NCBI RefSeq assembly: GCF_937873725.1
Contig: NZ_CALMYY010000102.1
Span: 1 to 64,000 of the forward strand
Length of the DNA: 64,000 bases
Origin: an uncultured Dietzia sp.
GTDB lineage: Bacteria; Actinomycetota; Actinomycetes; Mycobacteriales; Mycobacteriaceae
Direction of reading: 5' to 3'
Part shown: positions 36,065 through 47,169 of the stretch, one piece after another
Numbering within the stretch: position 1 is the stretch's first letter
Layout: every line of letters begins with the position of its first letter
The notes under the pieces: generated by a model
What the model was told of the DNA's origin: nothing
The model's input: the letters and a program-made list of their open reading frames with translations, nothing else
The model's database searches: none
Program-made: the position numbers and the translations under genes

Positions 36065-37483
36065 ATGGGTGGCAGGACGCGCGGCGGAGACGCCGTGAGG
36101 AGCGAGGAGAACGGGCTGATCGCGGTCCTGGCCTTCGGCGGGGTCGTCGTGTCCCTCAGCCAGACGCTGGTGATCCCCCTGCTGGGCATGCTCCCCGCGA
36201 TTCTCGGAACCTCCGCCACCAACGCTGCCTGGGTCGTCACCGTCACGCTTCTCGCCGGCGCGGTGGCGGGGCCGGTGATGGGTCGCCTGGGCGACCTCTA
36301 TCCCAAGAAGCACGTGGTGATCGGCTGCACCGCGATCATGGTGGTGGGCTCGGTCCTGTGCGCGCTGTCCACCTCGCTGTGGCCGATGCTCATCGGGCGC
36401 GCCCTGCAGGGCGTCGGGATCGGTGTGATCCCGATCGGGATCGCGACCATGCGCGAGGTGCTGCCCGCCGTGCGTCTCGGGCCGTCGATCAGCCTCATGA
36501 GCTCCTCGCTCGGGGTGGGTGGGGCGCTCGGACTACCGGCGGCCGCGGCGCTGGCGCAGTACGGCTCCTGGCAGTGGATGTTCTGGGGCTCGGCCGTGCT
36601 CGGCCTGGCGATCATCGCGATGATGGCGGTCCGGATCCGGGCGCTGCCGGCAGCCAAGCCCGACGGCACCCTCGACCTGGTCGGCGCATCCGGTCTGGCC
36701 GTCGGCCTGATCTCGCTGTTGCTGGCGGTCTCCAAGGGGGCGGACTGGGGTTGGGCGTCCGCCCTGACCCTCTCGTTGTTCGCGCTCGCCGCGGTAGCGT
36801 TCCCCGCCTGGGGCTGGTGGGTGCTGCGGCACCCGTCCCCCGTGGTGGACCTGCGGGTGGCCGCCCGACGACCGGTCCTCATGACCAACATCGCCTCGGT
36901 GCTCGTGGGCATGGGGCTGTACGCGCAGTTGATCGTCCTCCCGCAGGTCCTGCAGTTGCCCGTGGCCACGGGGCACGGACTCGGGCAGTCGATGGTCGCC
37001 ATGGGGCTGTGGATCGCACCCGGAGGCCTGGCCATGATGGCCGTCTCCCCGATCAGCGGGCGTCTCATCACCACCCGGGGACCCAAGCCCACGCTCGTCC
37101 TGGGGTCGTTGGTGATCGCCGCGGGCTACGCCTCGGCGATCTTCCTCATGGGCTCGACCTGGGGTGTCATGCTCGCAGGTGCGCTGACGAGTGCGGGTGT
37201 GGGCCTGGCCTACGGGTCGATGCCGGCGCTCATCATGGCCTCGGTACCGCATTCCGAGATGGGGTCGGCGAACAGTTTCAACACGCTGATGCGGTCGATC
37301 GGCACCACCACCGCCGCCGCGGTGCTCGGGGTGGTGCTCACGCAGATGTCCACGGACTATCAGGGACTGTTCGTCCCCACCGAGGCCGGGTTCCGGGTGG
37401 GCCTGGTCCTCGGATGTGCGGTGGCGCTCGTGGCCGCGGGGGTCGCGGCCGCGATCCCGCCGCCGTGGGAGTCGGAGGACTGA
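36065..37483 (+). CDS. MFS multidrug exporter, 14-TM DHA2 type
   Basis: 472 residues with about fourteen transmembrane helices. Motif A is GRLGDLYPKKHVVIG after the second helix, and motif C-like glycines lie in ALQGVGIGVIPIG and SSSLGVGGALGLP. The C-terminal half includes HSEMGSANSFNTLMRSIGTTTAAAVLGV, typical of DHA2 drug:proton antiporters. The start ATG at 36065 is the first before the first membrane helix. No regulator is adjacent; the substrate is unknown. Confidence 0.88.
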   Translation: MGGRTRGGDAVRSEENGLIAVLAFGGVVVSLSQTLVIPLLGMLPAILGTSATNAAWVVTVTLLAGAVAGPVMGRLGDLYPKKHVVIGCTAIMVVGSVLCALSTSLWPMLIGRALQGVGIGVIPIGIATMREVLPAVRLGPSISLMSSSLGVGGALGLPAAAALAQYGSWQWMFWGSAVLGLAIIAMMAVRIRALPAAKPDGTLDLVGASGLAVGLISLLLAVSKGADWGWASALTLSLFALAAVAFPAWGWWVLRHPSPVVDLRVAARRPVLMTNIASVLVGMGLYAQLIVLPQVLQLPVATGHGLGQSMVAMGLWIAPGGLAMMAVSPISGRLITTRGPKPTLVLGSLVIAAGYASAIFLMGSTWGVMLAGALTSAGVGLAYGSMPALIMASVPHSEMGSANSFNTLMRSIGTTTAAAVLGVVLTQMSTDYQGLFVPTEAGFRVGLVLGCAVALVAAGVAAAIPPPWESED

Positions 37484-37507
37484 GCGGACCGGGCGGACCC
37501 CGGGGGA

Positions 37508-38374
37508 TCAGCCGCGCACGCGCGCGATGATCTCCCCGGCCAACTCGGCGGGTCGCTCCTCGGGGATCCAGTGGCTCGCGCCGCTCATCTCGACAAAGCG
37601 GTAGTCGGCGTCCACGTAGCGGGCGGTTCGCACGGCGCCGCCACGGCCCAGGGCCGGGTCCCGGTCGCTCCAGACGAAGGTCGTGGGTACCCGGACGCGG
37701 GCGGTGGCGCCCCGGGGCGAGGCGAAGGGCAGCGCGCGGTACCAGCCCAGGCCACCGGGCACGGCCCCGTCCGCCACCATCTCGCGTCGGAAGCGCTCGA
37801 TCATCTCCGGCGTCATGCCCATCCCGGCGAGCGCGCGCGTGGGGCGGGAGCCGCGCGAGGTGAGGACCCGCTCGGGCACCCACGGGAGTTGGAAGAACCC
37901 GATGTACCACGAGCGCAGCAGCTGGTCCGAGGCGATCATCGCGCGGAGGAACGCGGCGGGGTGAGGCACCGACACCGCGGTGAGCGTGCGGACCCGGTCG
38001 GGGTGCGCGGCCGCGACGCCCCACGCGACGGCGGCCCCCCAGTCGTGGCCGACGATGTGGGCGGAGGTCGCGTCGGCACCCTCGAGGCCGGCACTGTCGA
38101 GAAGGGCCACCACGTCGCGGACCAGCTCGGACAGCCGGTAGGCGCGGCGCCCCCGCGGACGAGCGGTGGCGCAGTACCCACGTTGATCCAGCACGAGCGT
38201 GCGCAGGCCCGCCGCGTGGAGCAGGGGTACGACCTCGTCCCAGCTGCTCGTCCGCTGGGGGAAGCCGTGGAGAAGGACCACCGGCTCGCCGTGGAGCGGC
38301 CCGGAGTCGACGGCCCGGAACGTCAAGGGTCCCCGGGAGAAACGGACCTCGCGGACCTCGGCATCGTCAACCAC
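37508..38374 (-). CDS. Alpha/beta hydrolase, epoxide hydrolase-like
   Basis: 288 residues. Alpha/beta-hydrolase motifs are present: oxyanion HGFPQ (VVLLHGFPQRTSSWDEVV), nucleophile elbow in VGHDWGAAVAWG with Asp as the nucleophile (H-D-W, as in epoxide hydrolases and dehalogenases), WSDRDPALG acid, and the catalytic His in GASHWIPEERP. The upstream SRPBCC gene overlaps it by eight bases, so they are co-translated. It likely opens epoxides or removes halogens; the substrate is unknown. Confidence 0.88.
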   Translation of the reverse strand: MVDDAEVREVRFSRGPLTFRAVDSGPLHGEPVVLLHGFPQRTSSWDEVVPLLHAAGLRTLVLDQRGYCATARPRGRRAYRLSELVRDVVALLDSAGLEGADATSAHIVGHDWGAAVAWGVAAAHPDRVRTLTAVSVPHPAAFLRAMIASDQLLRSWYIGFFQLPWVPERVLTSRGSRPTRALAGMGMTPEMIERFRREMVADGAVPGGLGWYRALPFASPRGATARVRVPTTFVWSDRDPALGRGGAVRTARYVDADYRFVEMSGASHWIPEERPAELAGEIIARVRG

Positions 38375-38873
38375 GGACGTACCCCCTGGTGACGGCCCGG
38401 TCCAGGATCCCGAGGGTGGCCCGGAGGGCGGTGGCGTCGAGCACCGGCAGGACCCCCGAGTCCCGCCAGTCGGGGTGGGCGTCGGACCAGTCGTAGTAGC
38501 TGAGGACGTCCGTGCCGCCGTCCGCCGCGGTCAGGCGGTACCCGTAGACGTGACCGATCGGCGGCTTGAGATCGCCGTCGATCGTCCAGGCGATCTCCAC
38601 GTCCTCCTCGAACCGGGTGATGATCACGGTGACGTCGTAGCGCCCGAGGTCGTAGTCACCGAGGGCTTCCCGGTCCATGTGGACGACGAACCGGTCCCCC
38701 TCGCGTGAGACACGCGGTCCCTCCGCCGACTGGAGCATGCCGGAGGAATCGATGGCCACGTGGCCGTCGGGATCGCAGAGGACGGCGAAGATCCGGGCGG
38801 GGGAGGCGGCGAGGGTCCGCCGGGCCTCGAGTCGGTGGGTGGGCGCGCTGTCGCTCGGCCGGGGATCCGTCAC
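38367..38873 (-). CDS. SRPBCC-family (polyketide cyclase-like) protein
   Basis: 168 residues from the GTG at 38873. It has a START/Bet v1-like ligand-pocket fold: LEARRTLAASPARIFAVLCDPDGHVAIDSSGM at the N-terminus, a central beta-sheet, and a long C-terminal helix (VLDATALRATLGILDRAV). A longer form to 38945 would run into the catalase stop and looks Gly/Ala-rich, so the GTG is preferred. It probably binds a hydrophobic ligand; with the downstream hydrolase it may form a small catabolic pair. Confidence 0.78.
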   Translation of the reverse strand: MTDPRPSDSAPTHRLEARRTLAASPARIFAVLCDPDGHVAIDSSGMLQSAEGPRVSREGDRFVVHMDREALGDYDLGRYDVTVIITRFEEDVEIAWTIDGDLKPPIGHVYGYRLTAADGGTDVLSYYDWSDAHPDWRDSGVLPVLDATALRATLGILDRAVTRGYVRG

Positions 38874-38914
38874 GGCGCCGACGCTACCCGTGCGGGCGGC
38901 GCCGGCGCCGGGGA

Positions 38915-41101
<2,187 letters not shown>

Positions 41102-41234
41102 GCGGCTCCTCCGACAGTGGCGTGCGGTTTCTCGTCTGGCCTGGGACTCTCCCACCTCGGGCGCGGCCCGCAACCAGTCGCGGAACTCGCGACCGAGGGG
41201 TACGGTGCGGCCGCCCGCGCGGCGGGCTCGGGCC

Positions 41235-41240
41235 TAGACT
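41235..41240 (+). promoter_or_regulatory. -10 box of the antiporter gene, probable leaderless start
   Basis: TAGACT fits TANNNT and ends six bases before the ATG at 41247; no ribosome binding site is present. Confidence 0.5.
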
Positions 41241-41246
41241 CGGACC

Positions 41247-42443
41247 ATGACCGGGTCCCTGGAGTTCTCGGACCTCGCCCTCATCGGGGCGGTTGCGCTG
41301 CTCGGCCCGCTGTTGGCCTGGCGGCGCTCGTGGCGCCTGCCCGTGGTGTTCGGGGAGATCCTCGCGGGAATAGCGGTGGGTGCCTCCGGTCTGGGCTGGC
41401 TCGACGCGTCGGATCCGGGGTTCGCGCAGCTCGCGGTGGTCGGATTCGCCTTGGTGATGTTCGTGGCGGGAACCCACGTCCCGGTGCGTGACCGCGAACT
41501 GCTGCAGGGGTTGTGGCCGGCCGCGGGCCGGGTCGTGGCGGTGGCGGCCCTGGCCGTCGCCCTGGGGTGGGCCGTGGCGTCCCTCGTGGACTCCGACCAC
41601 GCGCTGCTCTACGGAGTGATCATGGCGTCCTCGTCCGCCGCGCTGGTGTTGCCCCTGCTGGACTCGCTCTCCCTCGGTGGCCCGGACGTCACCCGGCTGC
41701 TGCCGCAGGTCGCACTCGCCGACGCCGTGTGCATCGTGGCACTCCCGCTGGTGATCGACCCTGCACGGGCGGGCACGGCCGCGCTGGGAGCGATCGCGGT
41801 GATCTCGGCCGCGGTCCTGCTGTTCGTGGTTCTCCGCTACTTCGACCGCTCCGGCCTGCGCCGGCGCATCCACCACGTCTCGGCCAAGCGGGGGCTGGCG
41901 CTGGAACTCCGGTTCAATCTCGTGGTGCTGTTCGCGCTGGGCGCGCTCGCGGTGGCGACCAACGTCTCCGTGATGCTCGCCGGGTTCGCGTTCGGGATGG
42001 TCGTCGCGATGATCGGGGAGCCCCGGCGGCTCGCGCGGCAGGTGTTCGGCCTCGCGGAGGGGTTCCTCGGGCCGGTGTTCTTCGTCTGGCTCGGCGCCTC
42101 CCTCTCGCTGCGCGAGCTGTGGGACCAGCCACGGATGGTCCTGCTGGGCCTCGCCCTGGGATTCGGGGCGATCGCGTGCCACTCCGCCATGCGGGTCACC
42201 GGGCAGCCGGCCGCCGCGGGAGTACTCGCCGCGGCCGAACTGGGCGTGCCGATGGCGGCCGTGGCGCTGGCGGAACCCGCCGGCACGCTCGCCCCCGGAG
42301 AGGGCCCGGCGCTGCTGCTGGGAGCGCTCGTCACGGTGGTCGCGGCGATCCTCGCGGGTCGCAGACTCGCGGTGAGAGGCGGGAGCCCGGACGAGGCGCT
42401 CGGTGCCGACGTCTCTCCGCGTACTCTCAGCGGAACTCCCTAG
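41247..42443 (+). CDS. Cation/proton antiporter, CPA2 (KefB-like) membrane domain
   Basis: 398 residues, about twelve transmembrane helices across the whole length. CPA2 features: WRLPVVFGEILAGIAVGASGLGWL at the start (helix 2 pattern), an AGTHVPV-type turn, SSSAALVLPLLDSL, and FGLAEGFLGPVFFVWLGASLSL. No C-terminal RCK/TrkA-N domain is present, so it is a bare exchanger of K+ or Na+ for H+. It seems to be the first gene of a run leading into the PAP2 gene. Confidence 0.85.
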   Translation: MTGSLEFSDLALIGAVALLGPLLAWRRSWRLPVVFGEILAGIAVGASGLGWLDASDPGFAQLAVVGFALVMFVAGTHVPVRDRELLQGLWPAAGRVVAVAALAVALGWAVASLVDSDHALLYGVIMASSSAALVLPLLDSLSLGGPDVTRLLPQVALADAVCIVALPLVIDPARAGTAALGAIAVISAAVLLFVVLRYFDRSGLRRRIHHVSAKRGLALELRFNLVVLFALGALAVATNVSVMLAGFAFGMVVAMIGEPRRLARQVFGLAEGFLGPVFFVWLGASLSLRELWDQPRMVLLGLALGFGAIACHSAMRVTGQPAAAGVLAAAELGVPMAAVALAEPAGTLAPGEGPALLLGALVTVVAAILAGRRLAVRGGSPDEALGADVSPRTLSGTP

Positions 42444-42446
42444 GCT
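42441..42446 (+). promoter_or_regulatory. -10 box before the PAP2 gene
   Basis: TAGGCT overlaps the antiporter stop codon and ends seven bases before the PAP2 ATG at 42454. Together with the lack of an RBS this points to a leaderless internal transcript. Confidence 0.45.
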
Positions 42447-42453
42447 CCCCGCC

Positions 42454-43188
42454 ATGGCGACTCACGAGGCTGACCCGGACCCCGGTGTGGATCCCGGTCA
42501 TCGGGGTCTGGCCTCGAGGTCGGTGCCGGCGCTCGTCGCGGCGGGGCTCCTCTTCCTCGTTCCTCTCCTCTTCTTTGTCGTACTCGCGGAGGACGTCGCC
42601 GAGCAGGAGATCTTTTCCTTCGACCGTCCGGTGATGATGTGGCTCCACGGTGTGACGACGCCGTGGCTGACGGCGGTGATGGAGGCGGTGACGGAACTCG
42701 GCGGTCTCGTCGTGGTCCCGGTCGCCGCGACGGTGGCGGCGATCGTCCTGTGGCGGCGCGGGTCGCGGCGCAGCGCCACGGTGCTGGCGGCGGCGGTCGT
42801 CGGATCGACCCTCCTCAACACCGTGCTCAAGGCGGTGTTCCGGCGAGCCCGCCCCGACTTCTGGCAACACCTCGTCACGGAGGACTCCTACTCGTTCCCG
42901 AGCGGGCACGCGATGGCCACGATGGCGCTGGCGGCGTCCCTGGTCGTCCTGGCGTGGGGCACCAGGTGGAGGTGGGCGTCCGTGGTTACCGGGGCGGTGT
43001 ACGTGGTGGCCGTCGGAGTCTCGCGGATGTACCTCGGTGTCCACTACCCGAGCGACGTGCTCGCCGGGTGGAGCGTGTCCGTCCTGTGGGTCGCGGTGGT
43101 CGTGGTGGTCCTGGCGTGCGTGGAGGCGTGGCAGCGCCGACGGGCCGAGAGGGCAGTGCTGACCCGATCGAATGAGGTCCGGCCATGA
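42454..43188 (+). CDS. PAP2-family membrane phosphatase
   Basis: 244 residues with six hydrophobic helices and the three acid-phosphatase motifs: KAVFRRARPD (KxxxxxxRP), SFPSGHAMAT (PSGH) and SRMYLGVHYPSDVLAG (SRxxxxxHxxxD). It dephosphorylates a lipid phosphate at the membrane outer face, such as undecaprenyl pyrophosphate, phosphatidate or PGP. Its stop overlaps the next ATG (ATGA), tying it to the esterase and MprF-like genes. Confidence 0.92.
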   Translation: MATHEADPDPGVDPGHRGLASRSVPALVAAGLLFLVPLLFFVVLAEDVAEQEIFSFDRPVMMWLHGVTTPWLTAVMEAVTELGGLVVVPVAATVAAIVLWRRGSRRSATVLAAAVVGSTLLNTVLKAVFRRARPDFWQHLVTEDSYSFPSGHAMATMALAASLVVLAWGTRWRWASVVTGAVYVVAVGVSRMYLGVHYPSDVLAGWSVSVLWVAVVVVVLACVEAWQRRRAERAVLTRSNEVRP

Positions 43189-44564
43189 CGATCGACCGGT
43201 TGCTCGGGACCTCCCTGCTGGACACCCCGGCGCTGGTGGCGGTGTGGGTGCTCGTGGTGGGCGGTGTCGCGGGCCTGGTGGCCCTCGGGGCACGGACGGC
43301 ACGCCCGTCACGGACCGGGGCCACGGGCCCGGGCGGTCCACGCCGCTGGTGGACCCGCACGCTGCCGGCCTGCATCGGCACCGCGGTGGCCGCCACGGCG
43401 ACGGGTGGACTGCTGGTGGAGAAGGTGTTCAGACCCTTCCCCGACGCGCTGCCGCCGGCGGTCTACGTGTGGATCGCCGTGGGCCTGTTCGCGCTGATTC
43501 TCGGCGCGGTCGCCGCCGTCGGGGGGAGCCGCGCGCGCCGCCCGTGGTGCGTGGCGGGCGCCGTGCTCGCGGTGATCTCTGTGGTGGTCGGTGCGGGCGG
43601 CCACGTCAACCGCATGTACGCCGAGTACCCCACCCTGGGCTCACCGTTCGGGTGGTCCGATCACCGGACCGTGTCGCTGGCCGAAGTCCCGGGGTCCACC
43701 CCGGCGACCATCGGTGGCGACCTCCCGCCCGGCACGCCGCTCGACTCGGTGTGGACGCCGCCGCCGACCATGCCACAGCGCGGTGCGATCACGGAGGCGT
43801 CGATCCCCGGTACCGCGTCCGGCTTCGTGGCCAGACCCGCCCAGATCTACCTGCCGCCCGCGTACTTCACGGACCCGCGCCCGCTGCTGCCGGTGCTCGT
43901 CCTCCTACCGGGCCAGCCCGGAACCCCCACGGACTGGGTGGTCTCCGGACGGCTGCCGGTGGTGGCGGACGCCTTTGCCGCTCGCCATGCCGGGCTGTCG
44001 CCGGTGGTGGTGGTGGCCGACCCGATCGGGGAGCCGCTCGGTAACACCCTGTGCGTCGACTCCGGCCGCGGCAACGCGCGCACCTACCTCGCCGAGGACG
44101 TCCCGGACTGGATCCACCGGAACCTCCAGGTGGACACCGGACCGCGGTCGATGGCGATCGGGGGGCTGTCCTTCGGCGGCACCTGCGCCCTGCAGATGGC
44201 GCTCTCCGATCCGGAGGTCTACCCGACCTTCCTCGACCTGTCGGGGCAGGGCGAACCGACGATCGGGACCCGCGCCGACACCGTCGACCGGTTCTTCGGT
44301 GGAGACGAGGCGGCGTTCCGCGAGCACAACCCCGCCGATGTGCTGGCACACCGCCGCTTCCCCGGGCTCGCCGGCGCGTTCGTCACCGGCACGTCCGACT
44401 CCGAATACGGTCCGGCGACACGGGCGCTCTACTCGGCGGCGCTGGCCGCGGGGATCGACGCGCACCTCAGCGAGCTCCCCGGGGGCCACAGCTACGCCGT
44501 GTGGTCGGCCGGTCTCGAGCACGAGCTGCCCTGGCTCGCCCAGCGGATGGGGCTCATCCGGTGA
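43185..44564 (+). CDS. Membrane-anchored esterase (alpha/beta hydrolase, EsteraseD/Ag85-like)
   Basis: 459 residues. The N-terminal ~145 residues carry about four transmembrane helices. The extracytoplasmic domain has the esterase D-type fold: YLPPAYFTDPRPLLPVLVLLPGQPG, nucleophile Ser329 in GGLSFGGTCALQ, an acid region near GTSDSEYGP, and His in PGGHSYAVWSAGLEHELPWL. It overlaps both neighbours by four bases. Hydrolases in operon with aminoacyl-phosphatidylglycerol synthases in actinobacteria and enterococci remove amino acids from lipids, so a lipid-editing role is inferred here. Confidence 0.82.
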   Translation: MTIDRLLGTSLLDTPALVAVWVLVVGGVAGLVALGARTARPSRTGATGPGGPRRWWTRTLPACIGTAVAATATGGLLVEKVFRPFPDALPPAVYVWIAVGLFALILGAVAAVGGSRARRPWCVAGAVLAVISVVVGAGGHVNRMYAEYPTLGSPFGWSDHRTVSLAEVPGSTPATIGGDLPPGTPLDSVWTPPPTMPQRGAITEASIPGTASGFVARPAQIYLPPAYFTDPRPLLPVLVLLPGQPGTPTDWVVSGRLPVVADAFAARHAGLSPVVVVADPIGEPLGNTLCVDSGRGNARTYLAEDVPDWIHRNLQVDTGPRSMAIGGLSFGGTCALQMALSDPEVYPTFLDLSGQGEPTIGTRADTVDRFFGGDEAAFREHNPADVLAHRRFPGLAGAFVTGTSDSEYGPATRALYSAALAAGIDAHLSELPGGHSYAVWSAGLEHELPWLAQRMGLIR

Positions 44565-47167
44565 GGCGGGCCGTCTCCACGGCCCGCGGGTATGCGGCCC
44601 GGGCGTGGTCGACCTCGCCGTACACGGTCGCGCTGCTCGCCGCCCTGTGGGTCCTCGCCGCGGTCACCGGCTCCGCGGTCCACGGCCCGGACCCGGGGTG
44701 GGCCGGGCGGGTCGCGGTGGGGTGGACGACCCTGGGGCAGGGGCACCTCTGGACGGTCGTCACCTCGGGGCTGTTCGTGTCCGGCGTCGCGGACCTGGTC
44801 GTCTCCTCCCTCCTCCTGCTGGGGGTGGGGCCGGTGGCCGAGCGGTTGCTGGGTGGTCCGCGGATGCTGGTGGCCGCCCTCGTCGCGCAGGTCGCGGGCG
44901 TCGTCGGTGGTATCGGGTACGGGGCGCTCTTCCACACCCTCTCCGCGGGCGCGGGCGCGGGTTCCGGGTGGGCGGACGTGGTCCACGCGCCCCCATGGGT
45001 CGGCCCGCTGCCCTGGATCCTCGGCGCCCTGCTGGCGTCGACGGCGAGGATGCCGGTCCTGTGGCGGCGGCGGACCCGGGCCGTGGCCCTGGCGGTGCTC
45101 GTCACCCTCGTCCTCTTCGCCGGGCACCCGCAGGACGTCGTGCGGTTGTGCGCGGCGCTGGCGGGGCTGGGTGCGGGCATCGCGCTGACCCGCGACGCGC
45201 ACCACACGCGACTGCTCGGCGGCTCGGTGCGGGAGACCCGCACCCTGCTCGCCCTCGTGGTGGCGGCGTCCGTCCTGGGGCCGCTCGTGGTCTCGCTCAC
45301 CGCCGGCGCGGTGGGACCGCTCGCCCCGTTGAGCCAGCTCGTCCGCGACGTGCCGTTCACCCCGGCGCAGACCGCCGAACTGTGCGCGGTGGACCCGGGC
45401 GGCACCGACTGTTGGAACGCGCGCCAGCTCCTCCGACTCACCGGCGTCGGCCCCGTGGTCCTCACCCTCATGCCGACGCTGCTCGTCCTGATGCTGGCGG
45501 ACGGTCTGCGGCGGGGGCGCCGCGCCGCGCTGTGGTGGGCGCGGGCGGCGTACGCGGCCCAGCTCGTGGCCTCGGCCGCCCTGCTCTTCGTGGGACCGGT
45601 CGAGACGGACCGCGGCCGGCGGCAGCTGATTGTCGGCGCGGTCCCGCACGAGCACATCTTCTGGGTGGTGGCGCCGCTCGTCGTGGTGGCCGGAACGCTC
45701 CTCGCGCTGCTGGTCACCGGTGGTTTCTTCCAGACGCGGGCGAGCGTCCGCGCGGCCCGGCGCGCGGCCGTCGGGATCGCGGCGGTGGTCCTGGGCGGGT
45801 CGGTCGTCTTCGTGGGCCTCGGCGCACTCGTCACGGAGGGGGTGGCCGCATCCGGGCTCTCGGATCCGTCGGTCGTGGAACTCGCGCTCGACTACCCGGC
45901 CCGACTGATCCCGCCCGCCTACCTCGGGCTGTTCGGGCCCTCCCTGCTCCCGGTCTCGGACGCCGCGACCGTGCTGTTCGAGTGGATCGGCGTGGCCGTC
46001 TGGGCCGGTGTGATCGTGGTGCTGTGGCGGTTCCTCCACGCCCGCCGGACGGACGAGGACCCGGCCGCGGAGCACAGGCTGCGGGAACTGCTGCACAGGC
46101 CGGGCGGGACGTCGATGTCCTGGATGACCACGTGGCGGGGCAACGAGTACTGGTTCACCCAGCGGCATCCCCCGGGGTCACCGTCCGCGGTGGCGTTCCG
46201 TGTGGTGGGCCGGGTCGCGCTCACGACCGGCGGGCCGGTGGGCCCGGAAGACCAGGTGGGTCCGGCGGCGCTCGAGTTCGCCGAGCACTGCGTGCTCCAG
46301 GGGTTGACCCCCTGCTTCTACTCCGTCGACGCCGCGCTGGAGTCCGCGCTCCGGGCGGCAGGCTGGTCGTCGGTGCAGGTGGCGGAGGAGACCGTGATCC
46401 CGCTCCCCGACCTCGCCTTCAGCGGGAAGAGGTTCCAGGACGTCCGTACCGCGCTCAACCGGGCCCGGAAGGAGCAGGTGACGGCGGTGTGGACGACCTT
46501 CGACCGGGCCCCGCTCGCCCTGGTCAACCAGATCCTCGCGATCTCCGAGGAGTGGGTGGCGGACAAGGCGCTGCCGGAGATGGGCTTCACGCTCGGTGGG
46601 ATCGAGGAGCTGGGCGACCCCGAGGTGCGACTCCTGCTGGCCGTGGATGCCGACGACGTGGTCCACGGCGTGACCTCGTGGCTCCCCGTGTACCGGGAGG
46701 GGGTGCCCGTGGGCCTCACCCTGGACTTCATGCGACGCCGCACCGGGGGCTTCCGGCCGACCACCGAGTTCCTCATCGCCTCCGCCGCGCTCCGGGCGAA
46801 GGAGGAGGGCCTGGAGTTCCTCAGCCTGTCGGGAGCGCCCCTGGCGCACGGCGGGCGCGGGGACCAGGACGGGGGGACCGCCGGGGACGACTCGGCGTTG
46901 TCCGCCGTGCTCGACCGCGTCGGGGCGGCCCTCGAGCCGGTGTACGGCTTCCGCTCCCTGCTGGCCTTCAAGGCCAAGTTCGATCCGCGGTACCGACCGT
47001 TGTACCTCTGTCATCCGGACGCGGCGGCCCTGCCCGCGATCGGCGTCGCGGTGGGGCGCGCCTACCTCCCGGAGGTCGGGCTGGGCCAGGGCGCGCGGCT
47101 GGTGGGCACTCTGGGGCGGATTCGGCTTCGCCGGGGCTGGACGAGCGTCCATCAGAATAGGGTGTGA
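44561..47167 (+). CDS. Rhomboid-like membrane domain fused to MprF/LysX-type aminoacyl-lipid synthase domain (DUF2156)
   Basis: 868 residues from the GTG at 44561. The first ~200 residues look like a rhomboid-like membrane domain (LGQGHLWTVVTSGLFVSGVADLVVSSLLLLGVGPVAERLLGG) but without a clear GxS motif. More transmembrane helices follow to about residue 510. The C-terminal ~330 residues are the MprF-type transferase: SMSWMTTWRGNEYWFT, CFYSVDAALESALRAAGW, EWVADKALPEMGFTLGG, DFMRRRTGGFRPTTEFLIASAALRAKEEGLEFLSLSGAPLA and FKAKFDPRYRPLYLC. Such enzymes move an amino acid from tRNA to phosphatidylglycerol, lowering surface charge. The amino acid is not predictable. Confidence 0.82.
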   Translation: MRRAVSTARGYAARAWSTSPYTVALLAALWVLAAVTGSAVHGPDPGWAGRVAVGWTTLGQGHLWTVVTSGLFVSGVADLVVSSLLLLGVGPVAERLLGGPRMLVAALVAQVAGVVGGIGYGALFHTLSAGAGAGSGWADVVHAPPWVGPLPWILGALLASTARMPVLWRRRTRAVALAVLVTLVLFAGHPQDVVRLCAALAGLGAGIALTRDAHHTRLLGGSVRETRTLLALVVAASVLGPLVVSLTAGAVGPLAPLSQLVRDVPFTPAQTAELCAVDPGGTDCWNARQLLRLTGVGPVVLTLMPTLLVLMLADGLRRGRRAALWWARAAYAAQLVASAALLFVGPVETDRGRRQLIVGAVPHEHIFWVVAPLVVVAGTLLALLVTGGFFQTRASVRAARRAAVGIAAVVLGGSVVFVGLGALVTEGVAASGLSDPSVVELALDYPARLIPPAYLGLFGPSLLPVSDAATVLFEWIGVAVWAGVIVVLWRFLHARRTDEDPAAEHRLRELLHRPGGTSMSWMTTWRGNEYWFTQRHPPGSPSAVAFRVVGRVALTTGGPVGPEDQVGPAALEFAEHCVLQGLTPCFYSVDAALESALRAAGWSSVQVAEETVIPLPDLAFSGKRFQDVRTALNRARKEQVTAVWTTFDRAPLALVNQILAISEEWVADKALPEMGFTLGGIEELGDPEVRLLLAVDADDVVHGVTSWLPVYREGVPVGLTLDFMRRRTGGFRPTTEFLIASAALRAKEEGLEFLSLSGAPLAHGGRGDQDGGTAGDDSALSAVLDRVGAALEPVYGFRSLLAFKAKFDPRYRPLYLCHPDAAALPAIGVAVGRAYLPEVGLGQGARLVGTLGRIRLRRGWTSVHQNRV

Positions 47168-47169
47168 CC